DNA from: Telluria sp042683405
GTDB lineage: Bacteria; Pseudomonadota; Gammaproteobacteria; Burkholderiales; Burkholderiaceae_D
DNA: 64,000 bases
NCBI RefSeq assembly: GCF_042683405.1
Contig: NZ_JBHUJS010000010.1
Coordinates: 222,642-286,641, forward strand
Direction: 5' to 3'
A program made the position numbers and the translations under genes. The notes under the pieces were generated by a model, which had not been told where the DNA came from, searched no databases, and was given only the letters and a program-made list of their open reading frames with translations. Every line of letters begins with the position of its first letter. The stretch's first letter is position 1. Shown one piece after another: positions 38,377 through 47,016 of the stretch.

Positions 38377-39321
38377 TCAGGCAACGGTCCCCTCCGGGGA
38401 CACTCCGCGGTCCTCCACCGGTGCAGGCGGGTGCAGGATGTTCAGGAAGGCGCGCACCACCGGCGCGTCGTCCAGTGCCGCGTAGCAGATGTAGAGGTTC
38501 GCCGACGGCGGATTGCTCTTGATCTGCAGGAAGGTCACGCCAGGCCAGCCGATCCGGCTGGTCGTTTCCGGCATCAGCGCCACGCCAAGCCCCGCACCGA
38601 CCATCGCCAGCAGCGTCTGCGGCTCGGTCGCCTCCTGGAAGATGCTCGGCTGGAAGCCGGCCTTGACGCAGCAGTCGATCAGGTAGCGCGGTTCGGCCGC
38701 CGACTTGTCCAGCGTGAGCGTGAGCATCGGCTCATCGGCGATTTCCGTCAACTCGATCGCCCCGCGCTGCGCCAGCGGATGGCGCGCGTTCACTGCCACG
38801 CATACGTTCTCGCGGAAGCACAATTCCTGGCGCAGGTTGTCGCGCTTGAGTTCCTCTTCGTCCAGGCGCGGCTCGCGCCAGAAGCCGACGTCGATCTGCT
38901 TGGCGCGCAGCGCGTCGTACTGCGATGTGGGCGAGGACTCGTGCAGCGTCCACGTCACCTGCGGGAACTTGGTCTGGAATTCTTCCAGCATGCCCGGGAT
39001 CGGTCCCCACATCGCGGAGCCGACGATCCCCACGCGCAGCCGCCCGACTTCGCCGCGGTCGATCTGGCGGATGGTGTCGATGGTCATGCGCATCCGGGCC
39101 AGGATGTCGGCCGCTTCCGTCATCAGCGCCTTGCCCGCCGCCGTCAGCTCGAAGGTGCGGGTGGTGCGCGCGAACAGGCGCACGCCCAGCTCCGCTTCCA
39201 GCTTCATGATCTGCTGCGACAGCGGCGGCTGCGAAATGTGCAGGCGTTCGGCGGCGCGGCTGAAGCTCTTTTCTTCGGCCACCGCGAGGAAGTATTTCAG
39301 TTGTTTGAGGTCGATGGACAT
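38377..39321 (-). CDS. LysR-family transcriptional regulator of the psu operon
   Basis: The 314-residue protein starts MSIDLKQLKYFLAVAEEKSF. The winged-helix domain (residues 1-60) has the LTTR helix-turn-helix RAAERLHISQPPLSQQIMKL; the effector domain (about 90-295) is a periplasmic-binding fold with LRVGIVGSAMWGP. It lies 4 bp after psuG and is co-transcribed with psuK and psuG, so it probably regulates them and itself. A perfect LTTR-type palindrome (41313-41333) sits between psuK and the divergent nucleoside operon. The effector could be pseudouridine or a nucleoside; not shown. Confidence 0.9.
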   Translation of the reverse strand: MSIDLKQLKYFLAVAEEKSFSRAAERLHISQPPLSQQIMKLEAELGVRLFARTTRTFELTAAGKALMTEAADILARMRMTIDTIRQIDRGEVGRLRVGIVGSAMWGPIPGMLEEFQTKFPQVTWTLHESSPTSQYDALRAKQIDVGFWREPRLDEEELKRDNLRQELCFRENVCVAVNARHPLAQRGAIELTEIADEPMLTLTLDKSAAEPRYLIDCCVKAGFQPSIFQEATEPQTLLAMVGAGLGVALMPETTSRIGWPGVTFLQIKSNPPSANLYICYAALDDAPVVRAFLNILHPPAPVEDRGVSPEGTVA

Positions 39322-39325
39322 GGCG

Positions 39326-40255
39326 TCAGACGGGTTGCATGCCGGGGATCTGGTGCAGCGCGACCGCGAGCTGCGCGCCCACCACGGCGTTGTGCTTGAC
39401 CAGCGCGATATTGGTCGCCAGGCTGCGGCCCTGCGTCAGTTCCTTGATCCGGGCCAGCAGGAATGGCGTAACCGCCTTGCCGGTGACGCCCCGTTCGCCC
39501 GCTTCGCGCAACGCCTGCCCGGTGATGCGGTCGATCTCTTCCTTCGGCATCGCCGAGGCCTCCGGCACCGGGTTGGCGACCACCACCCCGCCGTGCAGGC
39601 CGAGTTGCCACTTGGTGTGGATGAAGCTCGCCTGTTCCAGCGGCGTGTCGAGCTGGAAGTCGGCCTTGAAGCCGCTCTCGCGCGTGAAGAAGGCAGGGAA
39701 GCCGGGCTGCCCCACGCTTACCACCGGCACGCCCAGCGTTTCCAGGTATTCCAGCGTCAGGCCGATGTCGAGGATCGATTTCACGCCCGCGCAGACCACG
39801 GCCACATCGGTCCTGGCCAGCTCCTGCAGGTCGGCCGAGATGTCGAAGCTGGTCTCGGCGCCGCGGTGCACGCCGCCGATGCCGCCCGTGACGAATACGG
39901 AAATGCCGGCCATGCGCGCGCAGATCATGGTCGCGGCCACGGTGGTGGCGCCGACCAGGCGCTTGGACAGCACGTAGGCCATGTCGCGGCGGCTGACCTT
40001 GATCGCGTCGGGCGAGGTGCCGAGCAGTTCCAGCTGCGCGTCCGACAGGCCGATGCAGATCTTCCCGTCGAGCAGGGCGATGGTGGCCGGCACCGCGCCC
40101 GCGTCGCGGATCACCTGCTCGACCTCTTTTGCGGTCTGCACGTTCTGCGGGTAGGGCATGCCGTGCGAGATGATCGTCGATTCGAGCGCGACCACTGGCT
40201 TGCCTGCGGCGCGCGCGCTGGCCACTTCGGGCGAGAGGAGGAGGTACTGATGCAT
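39326..40255 (-). CDS. psuG: Pseudouridine-5'-phosphate glycosidase
   Basis: The 309-residue enzyme splits pseudouridine 5'-phosphate to uracil and ribose 5-phosphate. It starts MHQYLLLSPEVASARAAGKP, and has the signature VVALESTIISHGMPYPQN, the block GAVPATIALLDGKICIGL, and VFVTGGIGGVHRGAE. The length is standard. It is downstream of psuK (42 bp) and just before lysR. Its uracil product could enter the preTA-dihydropyrimidinase route in the same window, and ribose 5-phosphate the pentose pathway. Confidence 0.96.
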   Translation of the reverse strand: MHQYLLLSPEVASARAAGKPVVALESTIISHGMPYPQNVQTAKEVEQVIRDAGAVPATIALLDGKICIGLSDAQLELLGTSPDAIKVSRRDMAYVLSKRLVGATTVAATMICARMAGISVFVTGGIGGVHRGAETSFDISADLQELARTDVAVVCAGVKSILDIGLTLEYLETLGVPVVSVGQPGFPAFFTRESGFKADFQLDTPLEQASFIHTKWQLGLHGGVVVANPVPEASAMPKEEIDRITGQALREAGERGVTGKAVTPFLLARIKELTQGRSLATNIALVKHNAVVGAQLAVALHQIPGMQPV

Positions 40256-40296
40256 GGTCGTTCCTTATATCGTCTTGTTAAGTTAGCCGCAAAGCC

Positions 40297-40366
40297 GTCA
40301 TTCGCGCGAAGGCGGGAATCCATCCGGGGCCGGCCCGGCATGGATCCGCGCGTTCGCGGGGAGGAC
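40297..40366. repeat. 70-bp imperfect palindromic repeat overlapping the end of psuK
   Basis: Two 35-bp arms (40297-40331 and 40332-40366) are imperfect inverted copies meeting at GGCC/GGCC. The outer part resembles the dispersed GTCATTC...GCGAAGGCGGGAAT type repeat. A shorter relative lies at 62021-62044. Read on the minus strand, this element supplies about the last 22 codons and the stop of psuK. Confidence 0.75.
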
Positions 40367-41233
40367 GGTCAGTGGAGAGCCGACGGTGAGGCCGGCCAGG
40401 TGCATGCCGCGCCGGCATGCCAGCGCCAGGTCGTCCGGATCGTCCAGCAGCGACCAGCACACCGCGGCGGCGAATGCGTCGCCCGCGCCGGTCACGTCCA
40501 CCACCTGCACGGGCGACGCCGTCAGGTGATCGATGCCTCCGGCGGTCGTGTACGTGACCCCCGAGCTGCCGCGCGTGACGATCACGTCGCGCACGCCCTG
40601 CGACTGCACTTCGCGGCAGGCGTCGGCCAGGCTGGTATCCCCGTCGATGCGGCGCCTGAGGCGCGCTTCCATCTCGCCCAGGTTCAGGATCAGCAGGCGC
40701 AATCCCTCCAGGTTGCGCGGCAGGCGCGCCATCTTCGGCTCCGACACTGCGACTATTACCAGCGGATGCACCTGCTCCAGCAGCGCCGCCAGCGTTTCCT
40801 GCGGCAGGTTCAGGTCCGCGACCGTCAGTGCCGCGGGGGCGGCGAGGGGCAGCACGATGTCCGGCACGAGCTGCTCGTACAGCTCCATGTCCGCCAGCGC
40901 AAGCGCCATGCCGCCCCGTTCGTCGAGGATGGCCGTGTAAGTGCCGGACGCGTCGCCGTCCAGGGTGATCGAGCCGGCGACGTCGATGCCCGACGCCACC
41001 GCATGCGCCAGCAGCGCGCGCCCGGCGGCATCGTTGCCGACCGCCGTCACGAGCGACACCGCCACGCCGAGGTGGGCCAGGTTCTCCGCCACGTTGCGCG
41101 CCACGCCGCCGAAGGATTCGTGCTGGCGCACCGGATTGGAGGTCCCCATGTGCAAGGGCCCCTTGGCGGTCAGTTTGCGGTCGATGTTGGCGGCCCCGAT
41201 GCAGACCACGCGGCCGGTCGTTGCGAGCGTCAT
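40298..41233 (-). CDS. psuK: Pseudouridine kinase (PfkB family)
   Basis: The enzyme phosphorylates pseudouridine for PsuG. The ATG at 41233 is preferred because AAAGG lies 6 bp upstream; an ATG at 41245 adds four residues. The 311-residue PfkB protein starts MTLATTGRVVCIGAANIDRK, has the HESFGGVARNVAENLAHLG signature and the late VVDVTGAGDAFAAAVCWSLL block with the catalytic Asp. The last 22 residues (VLPANARIHAGPAPDGFPPS, then RE) are encoded by a 70-bp palindromic repeat, so the native C-terminus has been replaced or extended. It is the first gene of the psuK-psuG-lysR operon. Confidence 0.92.
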   Translation of the reverse strand: MTLATTGRVVCIGAANIDRKLTAKGPLHMGTSNPVRQHESFGGVARNVAENLAHLGVAVSLVTAVGNDAAGRALLAHAVASGIDVAGSITLDGDASGTYTAILDERGGMALALADMELYEQLVPDIVLPLAAPAALTVADLNLPQETLAALLEQVHPLVIVAVSEPKMARLPRNLEGLRLLILNLGEMEARLRRRIDGDTSLADACREVQSQGVRDVIVTRGSSGVTYTTAGGIDHLTASPVQVVDVTGAGDAFAAAVCWSLLDDPDDLALACRRGMHLAGLTVGSPLTVLPANARIHAGPAPDGFPPSRE

Positions 41234-41312
41234 GTCGCCTTTCATATCGATGGCGCAGCCGGAAGCCGCGCCTGGCCGGGCTTATTGCCCGATAGGCCAC
41301 ACGATACGCTCA

Positions 41313-41333
41313 TTTATAGGGTTTGGCTATAAA
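41313..41333. promoter_or_regulatory. Perfect LysR-type operator between psuK and the nucleoside operon
   Basis: TTTATAG (41313-41319) and CTATAAA (41327-41333) are perfect inverted arms with a 7-nt spacer; the inner ATAG-N7-CTAT matches the T-N11-A form of LTTR boxes. It lies about 80 bp before the psuK start on one side and about 50 bp before a TATAAT on the other. Relative to the start predicted for the nucleoside operon it would be centred near -72, close to the usual -65 of LTTR recognition sites. The LysR gene 3 kb away is the natural binder. Confidence 0.6.
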
Positions 41334-41382
41334 TCGTGGGCCAAAAAGGTATTTGCCCTACATATGAGGGGTGGGGCATAGT

Positions 41383-41388
41383 TATAAT
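41383..41388 (+). promoter_or_regulatory. Candidate -10 element of the nucleoside operon
   Basis: A perfect TATAAT lies 78 bp before the purine nucleoside phosphorylase start. No -35 of good quality is present at 16-18 bp, which is typical of activator-dependent promoters and fits the LTTR-type palindrome upstream. Confidence 0.45.
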
Positions 41389-41465
41389 AGTGAGTTACGC
41401 CCAGCGCGGCCGCAGCCGCGTTCGCTCCTTCCTGCCAATCAAGAACAGACCACCTGAGGAACCAG

Positions 41466-42305
41466 ATGTCCACCAATACCCCATTTGAAGCCGCCGACGT
41501 CATCAAGGCACGCGCCCCGGGCTTCCAGCCGCGCGTAGCGATGATTCTCGGGTCGGGCCTGGGCGTGCTCGCCGAGCAGATGACCGACGCGGTCACGATC
41601 GGCTTCGATGAACTGCCGGGCTTCCCGATCAGCACCGTGCACGGCCACGCCGGCCAGCTGGTGCTCGGCACGCTGGCGGGTGTGCAGGTGGCATGCATGA
41701 AGGGCCGCGGCCACTTCTACGAAGGCTACGGCCCGACCGTGATGACCAGCGCGATCCGCACCCTCAAGCTGATCGGCTGCGAACTGCTGTTCGTGACCAA
41801 CGCCGCCGGATCGCTGCGCGCCGAGGTCGATGCCGGTTCGCTGGTGGCGATCTCCGACCACATCAACTTCCTGCCGGGCACCCCGATGATCGGCCCGAAC
41901 GACGAGCGTTTCGGCCCGCGCTTCTTCAGCATGGCCAACGCCTATGATGCCGACACGCGCGCGTCGATCAAGGCTGTCGCATCGGAGAACGGCATCACCC
42001 TGCACGAAGGCGTGTTCATCTCCGTGCCGGGTCCGAACTTCGAGACCGCCGCCGAAATCCGCGCCTACAAGACGCTGGGCGCCGACACGGTCGGCATGTC
42101 GGTGGTGCCGGAAGTGATTTCGGCCCGCCACTGCGGCCTGAAAGTCACCGGCGTCTCGGTCATCACCAACCTGGCCGAAGGCATGTCGCCGTTCGCGCTG
42201 TCGCACGAGCAGACGCTCAAGTACGCGGCGGTGGGCGCCGAGTCGCTGGTCAAGCTGATCCTGGCCTTCCTCGCGCGCTTCGCCGCGACCCCGCGCCAGG
42301 CTTAA
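41466..42305 (+). CDS. Purine nucleoside phosphorylase (trimeric class)
   Basis: The 279-residue enzyme phosphorolyses purine (deoxy)nucleosides to base and (deoxy)ribose 1-phosphate. Trimeric PNP blocks are RVAMILGSGLGVLAEQM, FPISTVHGHAGQLVLG, MKGRGHFYEGY, LLFVTNAAGSLRAEV and VGMSVVPEVISARHCGLKV with the base-binding region. The start ATG at 41466 has GAGGAAC upstream. It is the first gene of the six-gene nucleoside operon. Its bases go to guaD/xdh and its sugars to deoB. Confidence 0.95.
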   Translation: MSTNTPFEAADVIKARAPGFQPRVAMILGSGLGVLAEQMTDAVTIGFDELPGFPISTVHGHAGQLVLGTLAGVQVACMKGRGHFYEGYGPTVMTSAIRTLKLIGCELLFVTNAAGSLRAEVDAGSLVAISDHINFLPGTPMIGPNDERFGPRFFSMANAYDADTRASIKAVASENGITLHEGVFISVPGPNFETAAEIRAYKTLGADTVGMSVVPEVISARHCGLKVTGVSVITNLAEGMSPFALSHEQTLKYAAVGAESLVKLILAFLARFAATPRQA

Positions 42306-42321
42306 ACCCAAGGAGGCAACC

Positions 42322-43515
42322 ATGTCCCGCGCATTCATCCTGCTCCTCGACTCGTTCGGCCTGGGCGCGCTGCCCGACGCCGCCAAGTACGGGGACACCG
42401 GCGCCAACACCTTCGGCCACATCGCCAGCTGGGCGGCAAAGTCCGGCAAGCCGATGGTGCTCCCGAACCTCGAAAAGCTGGGCCTGGCCGCCGCCGCGCA
42501 CCTGGCCAGCAACGAGTGGGCCGACGGCTTCAACCTGCGCGATGGCTTTACCGGCGCATATGGCGCGGCCCGCGAGCAGTCCACCGGCAAGGACACCCAG
42601 TCCGGCCACTGGGAAATCGCCGGCGTGCCTGTGCTGTTCGACTGGGGCTACTTCCCGAAAGAGGCGCCGTCGTTCCCGCAAGAGCTGACCGATGCCATGC
42701 AGGCGCAGTCCGGCGTGCCTGGCTTCCTCGGCAACTGCCACGCATCGGGCACCGAGATCATCAACCGCCTGGGCGACGAGCATGTCGCGACCGGCAAGCC
42801 GATCCTGTACACCTCGGCCGACTCCGTGCTGCAGATCGCCGCGCACGAAGAGCACTTCGGCCTCGACAAGCTATACGCGCTGTGCGAGATCGCCTATGAG
42901 CTGGTCAAGCCGTACAACATCGGCCGCGTGATCGCGCGCCCATTCACCGGTTCCAACGGCGACTACAAGCGCACCTCCAACCGCCACGACTACGCGGTGC
43001 CGCCGCCGTCGCCGACCTTGCTCGACCACGTCAAGGACGCGGGCGGCGAGGTGATCGCACTGGGCAAGATCAGCGACATCTTCGCTGCGCGCGGCGTCAC
43101 CAAACTGATCAAGGGCGCCGACAACATGGCCCTGTTCGACGAGCTGGTCAAGGTCGCGGACAGCGCGCCGGACAACTCGCTCACGTTCGTCAACTTCGTC
43201 GACTTCGACATGCACTTCGGCCACCGCCGCGACATCGCCGGCTACTCGAACGCGCTGCACGAGCTCGATGCGCGCCTGCCTGCCTTCATGGCCAGGCTGA
43301 AGGAAGGGGACTTGTGCGTGATCACGGCGGACCACGGCTGCGACCCGAGCTGGCCCGGCTCCGACCACACGCGCGAGCACATCCCGATGATCTTCTTCGG
43401 CCCCGGCATCCAGGGCCGCCCGCTCGGCATCTCCGACACTTTCTCCGATATCGGCGCCACGCTTGCCAAGCACCTCGGCGTCAAACCACTTTCCAACGGA
43501 ACCAGCCTGTTATGA
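42322..43515 (+). CDS. deoB: Phosphopentomutase
   Basis: The 397-residue enzyme converts (deoxy)ribose 1-phosphate to the 5-phosphate. It has MSRAFILLLDSFGLGALPDA (metal-binding Asp and small side chain), STGKDTQSGHWEIAG with the phosphorylated Thr region, FVNFVDFDMHFGHRRD, and the late CVITADHGCDPSWPGSDHTRE metal block. AGGAGG lies about 7 bp before the start. Its stop overlaps the deoC start (ATGA). Confidence 0.97.
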   Translation: MSRAFILLLDSFGLGALPDAAKYGDTGANTFGHIASWAAKSGKPMVLPNLEKLGLAAAAHLASNEWADGFNLRDGFTGAYGAAREQSTGKDTQSGHWEIAGVPVLFDWGYFPKEAPSFPQELTDAMQAQSGVPGFLGNCHASGTEIINRLGDEHVATGKPILYTSADSVLQIAAHEEHFGLDKLYALCEIAYELVKPYNIGRVIARPFTGSNGDYKRTSNRHDYAVPPPSPTLLDHVKDAGGEVIALGKISDIFAARGVTKLIKGADNMALFDELVKVADSAPDNSLTFVNFVDFDMHFGHRRDIAGYSNALHELDARLPAFMARLKEGDLCVITADHGCDPSWPGSDHTREHIPMIFFGPGIQGRPLGISDTFSDIGATLAKHLGVKPLSNGTSLL

Positions 43516-44471
43516 CTTCTCCGATCGACTTTAAACGCAACGAGGCAGTAGGCCTCGACCTTGGCTGGGTCAACCAGGTCAAGGTCAACCGCAATGCGGC
43601 CGACCGCCGCGCCGCCAGCCTGGCAGCGCGCCGCACCGTCAAGAAGGAATACCAGGCGGCCTGGCTGATCAAGGCGATCCAGTGCATCGACCTGACCACC
43701 CTCGGCGGCGACGATACCCCGGGCCGCGTCGAGCGCCTGTGCATGAAGGCGATGCGCCCGCTGCGTCCGGACCTGCTGCAGGCCCTCGGCCTGGACCAGC
43801 CGCTGACCACCGGCGCCGTCTGCGTGTACCACGAGATGATCGCGCCGGCAGTCAAGGTGCTGAACGGCCGCCTGCCGATTGCCGCGGTATCGACCGCGTT
43901 CCCGGCCGGCCTGTCCAGCCATGAAACCAAGGTGCGCGAGATCGAACTGTCGGTTGCCGCCGGCGCCACCGAGATCGACATCGTCATCACCCGCAAGCAC
44001 GTCCTGACCGGCAACTGGCAGGCGCTGTACGACGAAATGCGCGACTACCGCATCGCCTGCGGCGACGCGCACGTCAAGGCGATCCTCGCGACCGGCGACC
44101 TGGTCACGCTCGAGAACGTGGCCAAGGCATCGTGGGTCTGCATGATGGCAGGCGCAGACTTCATCAAAACTTCGACCGGCAAGGAAGGCGTCAACGCCAC
44201 CATCCCGGTCGCGCTCACGATGGTGCGCACCATCCGCGAATACCACGAGCGCTACGGCTTCCAGGTCGGTTTCAAGCCGGCCGGCGGCGTCGCCACGTCC
44301 AAGTCCGCGCTGCAGTACCTGACCCTGATGAAGGAAGAACTGGGCAACGAGTGGCTGGAGCCGCACCTGTTCCGCATCGGCGCGTCGAGTCTCCTGACCG
44401 ACATCGAACGCCAGATCGAACACTACGTCACCGGTAACTATTCGGCGGCGCACCGCCACGCGCAACCTTAA
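43512..44471 (+). CDS. deoC: Deoxyribose-phosphate aldolase, long form
   Basis: The enzyme cleaves deoxyribose 5-phosphate to acetaldehyde and glyceraldehyde 3-phosphate. The start is at 43512 in an ATGA overlap with deoB, giving 319 residues, longer than the 220-260 of many bacterial forms and like the animal and some proteobacterial enzymes. Visible are AGATEIDIVITR (Asp), GADFIKTSTGKEGVNATI with the Schiff-base Lys, and VGFKPAGGVATS with the second Lys. The acetaldehyde produced is a likely substrate of the aldehyde dehydrogenase 15 bp downstream. Confidence 0.96.
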   Translation: MTSPIDFKRNEAVGLDLGWVNQVKVNRNAADRRAASLAARRTVKKEYQAAWLIKAIQCIDLTTLGGDDTPGRVERLCMKAMRPLRPDLLQALGLDQPLTTGAVCVYHEMIAPAVKVLNGRLPIAAVSTAFPAGLSSHETKVREIELSVAAGATEIDIVITRKHVLTGNWQALYDEMRDYRIACGDAHVKAILATGDLVTLENVAKASWVCMMAGADFIKTSTGKEGVNATIPVALTMVRTIREYHERYGFQVGFKPAGGVATSKSALQYLTLMKEELGNEWLEPHLFRIGASSLLTDIERQIEHYVTGNYSAAHRHAQP

Positions 44472-44486
44472 GGAACGAACTTCGCC

Positions 44487-46868
44487 ATGCCAACTATCAA
44501 CGAGATTCTGAAGACTATGGACTACGGCCCGGCACCGGAAAGCACCAAGGAAACCAACGCGTGGCTGGACGAGCACGAGCGCCGCTTCGGCCTGTTCATC
44601 GACAACGCGTGGACCGCGCCCGGTCAGACCTTCGCCACCAACAATCCTGCCGACGGCAAGGAGATCGCCCAGGTCACGCAGGCCACCACGGATGACGTGA
44701 ACCGCGCCGTGGACGCCGCGCGCCGCGCGCAGCCGGGCTGGGTCGCGCTGGGCGGCCATGGCCGCGCGCGCATCCTGTACGCGCTGGCACGCCTGCTGCA
44801 AAAGCACTCGCGCCTGTTCGCGGTGCTGGAGACGCTCGACAACGGCAAGACCATCCGCGAGACCCGCGACGCCGACCTGCCGCTGGCCGCGCGCCATTTC
44901 TACCACCACGCCGGCTGGGCGCAGCTGCAGAACGAAGAGTTCGCGGACTACCGCGCCGTGGGCGTGGTCGGCCAGATCGTGCCGTGGAACTTCCCGCTGC
45001 TGATGCTGGCATGGAAAATCGCGCCTGCCATGGCAGCCGGTAACACCATCGTCTTCAAGCCGGCCGAGTTCACGCCGCTGACCGCGCTGCTGTTCGCCGA
45101 GATTTGCCAGCAGGCCGGCGTGCCGGCGGGCGTCGTCAACATCGTGACCGGCGACGGTGCGGTGGGCGAAGCCATCGTCAAGCACCCTGGCATCGACAAG
45201 CTGGCCTTCACCGGTTCGACCGACGTGGGCCGCATCATCCGCCGCGAAACGGCGGGCAGCGGCAAGAAGCTGTCGCTGGAACTGGGCGGCAAGTCGCCGT
45301 TCATCGTGTTCGAAGACGCGGACCTCGACGCCGCCGTCGAAGGCCTGGTCGATTCGATCTGGTTCAACCAGGGCCAGGTCTGCTGCGCCGGTTCGCGCCT
45401 GCTGGTGCAGGAATCGGTGGAAGAGCGCTTCTACGCCAAGCTGCGCGCGCGCATGGACAACCTGCGCGTCGGCTCGCCGCTCGACAAGTCGTCCGACATC
45501 GGCGCGCTGGTCGATCCAATTCAGCACCAGCGCATCCATGGCCTGGTGGAAGGCGCCCGTGCCGAGGGCTGCACCATCTATCAACCTGAATGCGTACTGC
45601 CTGCGGACGGCTCGTGGTATCCGCCGACCCTGATCATGGGCGCATCGACTTCCGCCAGCGTCGCGCAAACCGAAATCTTCGGCCCGGTGCTGGTGGCGAT
45701 GAGCTTCCGCACCCCTGGCGAGGCGGTGCAGCTGGCGAACAACACCGTGTACGGCCTGGCCGCCTGCGTGTGGTCCGAGTCGATCAGCCTTGCGCTGGAC
45801 ATGGCGCCGCAGATCAAGGCCGGCGTGGTGTGGATCAACACCGCCAACCAGTTCGACGCTGCCTGCGGCTTCGGCGGCTACCGCGAATCGGGCTACGGCC
45901 GGGAAGGCGGCCGCGAAGGCATGCTGGAATACCTGGTCCCGCTGGCGGAAGACGCCCGTCCTGCCGCGCCGGTCGCGCCGGTCAAGGGCAAGGTCAAGGA
46001 GGCAGACAGCAGCGGCAACCCGTTCGCGATCGACCGCACCGCCAAGCTGTACATCGGCGGCAAGCAGGCACGCCCGGACGGCGCCTACTCGCGTGCGATC
46101 AACGGCGCGAACGGCGAGTTCATTGCCGACGTCGGCGAAGGCAACCGCAAGGACATCCGCAACGCGGTGGAAGCCGCGCACAAGGCGTCCGGCTGGTCCA
46201 AGGCCAGCGCGCACAACCGCGCGCAGGTGCTGTACTACATCGCCGAGAACCTGGCGGCGCGCGCGGACGAATTCGCGGCACGCCTGGGCGCGATGACCGG
46301 CGCCAAAAACCCGGAGAAGGAAGTGCAGGCATCGATCGACCGCCTGTTCACCTGGGCGGCATGGGCCGACAAGTACGACGGCCTGGCGCACCAGCCGCCG
46401 ATGCACGGCATTACCGTCGCGCTGAACGAGCCTGTGGGCGTGGTCGGCATCGTGTGCCCGAACGAGGCGCCGCTGCTCGGCTTCATCTCGCTGGTGGCGC
46501 CTGCGCTGGCGGTCGGTAACCGCGTGGTGGCTGTGCCGTCGGAAGCGTACCCGCTGTCGGCGACCGACCTGTACCAGGTGCTCGATACGTCCGACCTGCC
46601 GGGCGGCGCGCTGAACATCGTCACCGGTTCGGCGGACGAACTGGCCAAGACGCTGGCATCGCACTCGGACGTGGACGCCGTCTGGCGCCACGACGGCTCG
46701 GCCGAAGGCTGCGCCGAAGTCGAGCGCCTGTCGGCATCCTCGCTCAAGCGCACCTGGACCAGCGGCGGCCGTGGCCGCGACTGGTACAGCGACAAGCAGT
46801 CGGCGGGCCGCGCCGTCCTGTACCACGCCACCCAGGTCAAGAACGTCTGGATCCCTTACGGCGTTTGA
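44487..46868 (+). CDS. Two-domain aldehyde dehydrogenase, ALDH16-like
   Basis: The 793-residue protein holds two ALDH modules. Domain 1 (about 30-490) is complete: VGQIVPWNFPLLMLAWK, FTGSTDVGRII, LELGGKSPFIVFEDADLD (Glu) and NQGQVCCAGSRLL, with the catalytic Cys at 299. Domain 2 (about 510-790) has a coenzyme-binding part (VGVVGIVCPNEAPLLGF) but no catalytic Cys and is shorter. This pattern, an active and a dead ALDH domain in one chain of about 800 residues, is that of ALDH16. It lies between deoC and deoA, so it most likely oxidises the acetaldehyde from deoxyribose cleavage, an inference from position. Confidence 0.92.
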   Translation: MPTINEILKTMDYGPAPESTKETNAWLDEHERRFGLFIDNAWTAPGQTFATNNPADGKEIAQVTQATTDDVNRAVDAARRAQPGWVALGGHGRARILYALARLLQKHSRLFAVLETLDNGKTIRETRDADLPLAARHFYHHAGWAQLQNEEFADYRAVGVVGQIVPWNFPLLMLAWKIAPAMAAGNTIVFKPAEFTPLTALLFAEICQQAGVPAGVVNIVTGDGAVGEAIVKHPGIDKLAFTGSTDVGRIIRRETAGSGKKLSLELGGKSPFIVFEDADLDAAVEGLVDSIWFNQGQVCCAGSRLLVQESVEERFYAKLRARMDNLRVGSPLDKSSDIGALVDPIQHQRIHGLVEGARAEGCTIYQPECVLPADGSWYPPTLIMGASTSASVAQTEIFGPVLVAMSFRTPGEAVQLANNTVYGLAACVWSESISLALDMAPQIKAGVVWINTANQFDAACGFGGYRESGYGREGGREGMLEYLVPLAEDARPAAPVAPVKGKVKEADSSGNPFAIDRTAKLYIGGKQARPDGAYSRAINGANGEFIADVGEGNRKDIRNAVEAAHKASGWSKASAHNRAQVLYYIAENLAARADEFAARLGAMTGAKNPEKEVQASIDRLFTWAAWADKYDGLAHQPPMHGITVALNEPVGVVGIVCPNEAPLLGFISLVAPALAVGNRVVAVPSEAYPLSATDLYQVLDTSDLPGGALNIVTGSADELAKTLASHSDVDAVWRHDGSAEGCAEVERLSASSLKRTWTSGGRGRDWYSDKQSAGRAVLYHATQVKNVWIPYGV

Positions 46869-46876
46869 TGCAGGAA

Positions 46877-46973
46877 GGGGACTGTCCCTACGGGACTGTC
46901 CCCAGCTTTTTAGCTTGCCCTGTCCACTTGCTGACCACAAAGCTGGGGACAGTCCCCTTCGGGGACAGTCCCC
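46877..46973. repeat. REPIN-like inverted pair of GGGGACAGTCCCC palindromes
   Basis: Four copies of a 12-13-bp palindrome occur: 46877-46888 and 46892-46903 in one orientation, 46945-46957 and 46961-46973 in the other, with AGCTTT (46904-46909) and AAAGCT (46939-46944) next to the inner pair. The two halves are inverted around a 29-nt loop. The element fills most of the 148-bp gap between the ALDH16-like gene and deoA. The core differs from the 20401 and 48760 repeats at one central base. Confidence 0.85.
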
Positions 46974-47016
46974 GCCCTCCGGCAAATAATATTTGCATAG
47001 ATTACGAAAGCAGCAC

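Noticed and set aside
39895..39990. Second coding frames inside psuG and psuK that look open for long distances
   Set aside because: They are out of frame with recognisable PsuG and PsuK motifs and carry no signal of their own.
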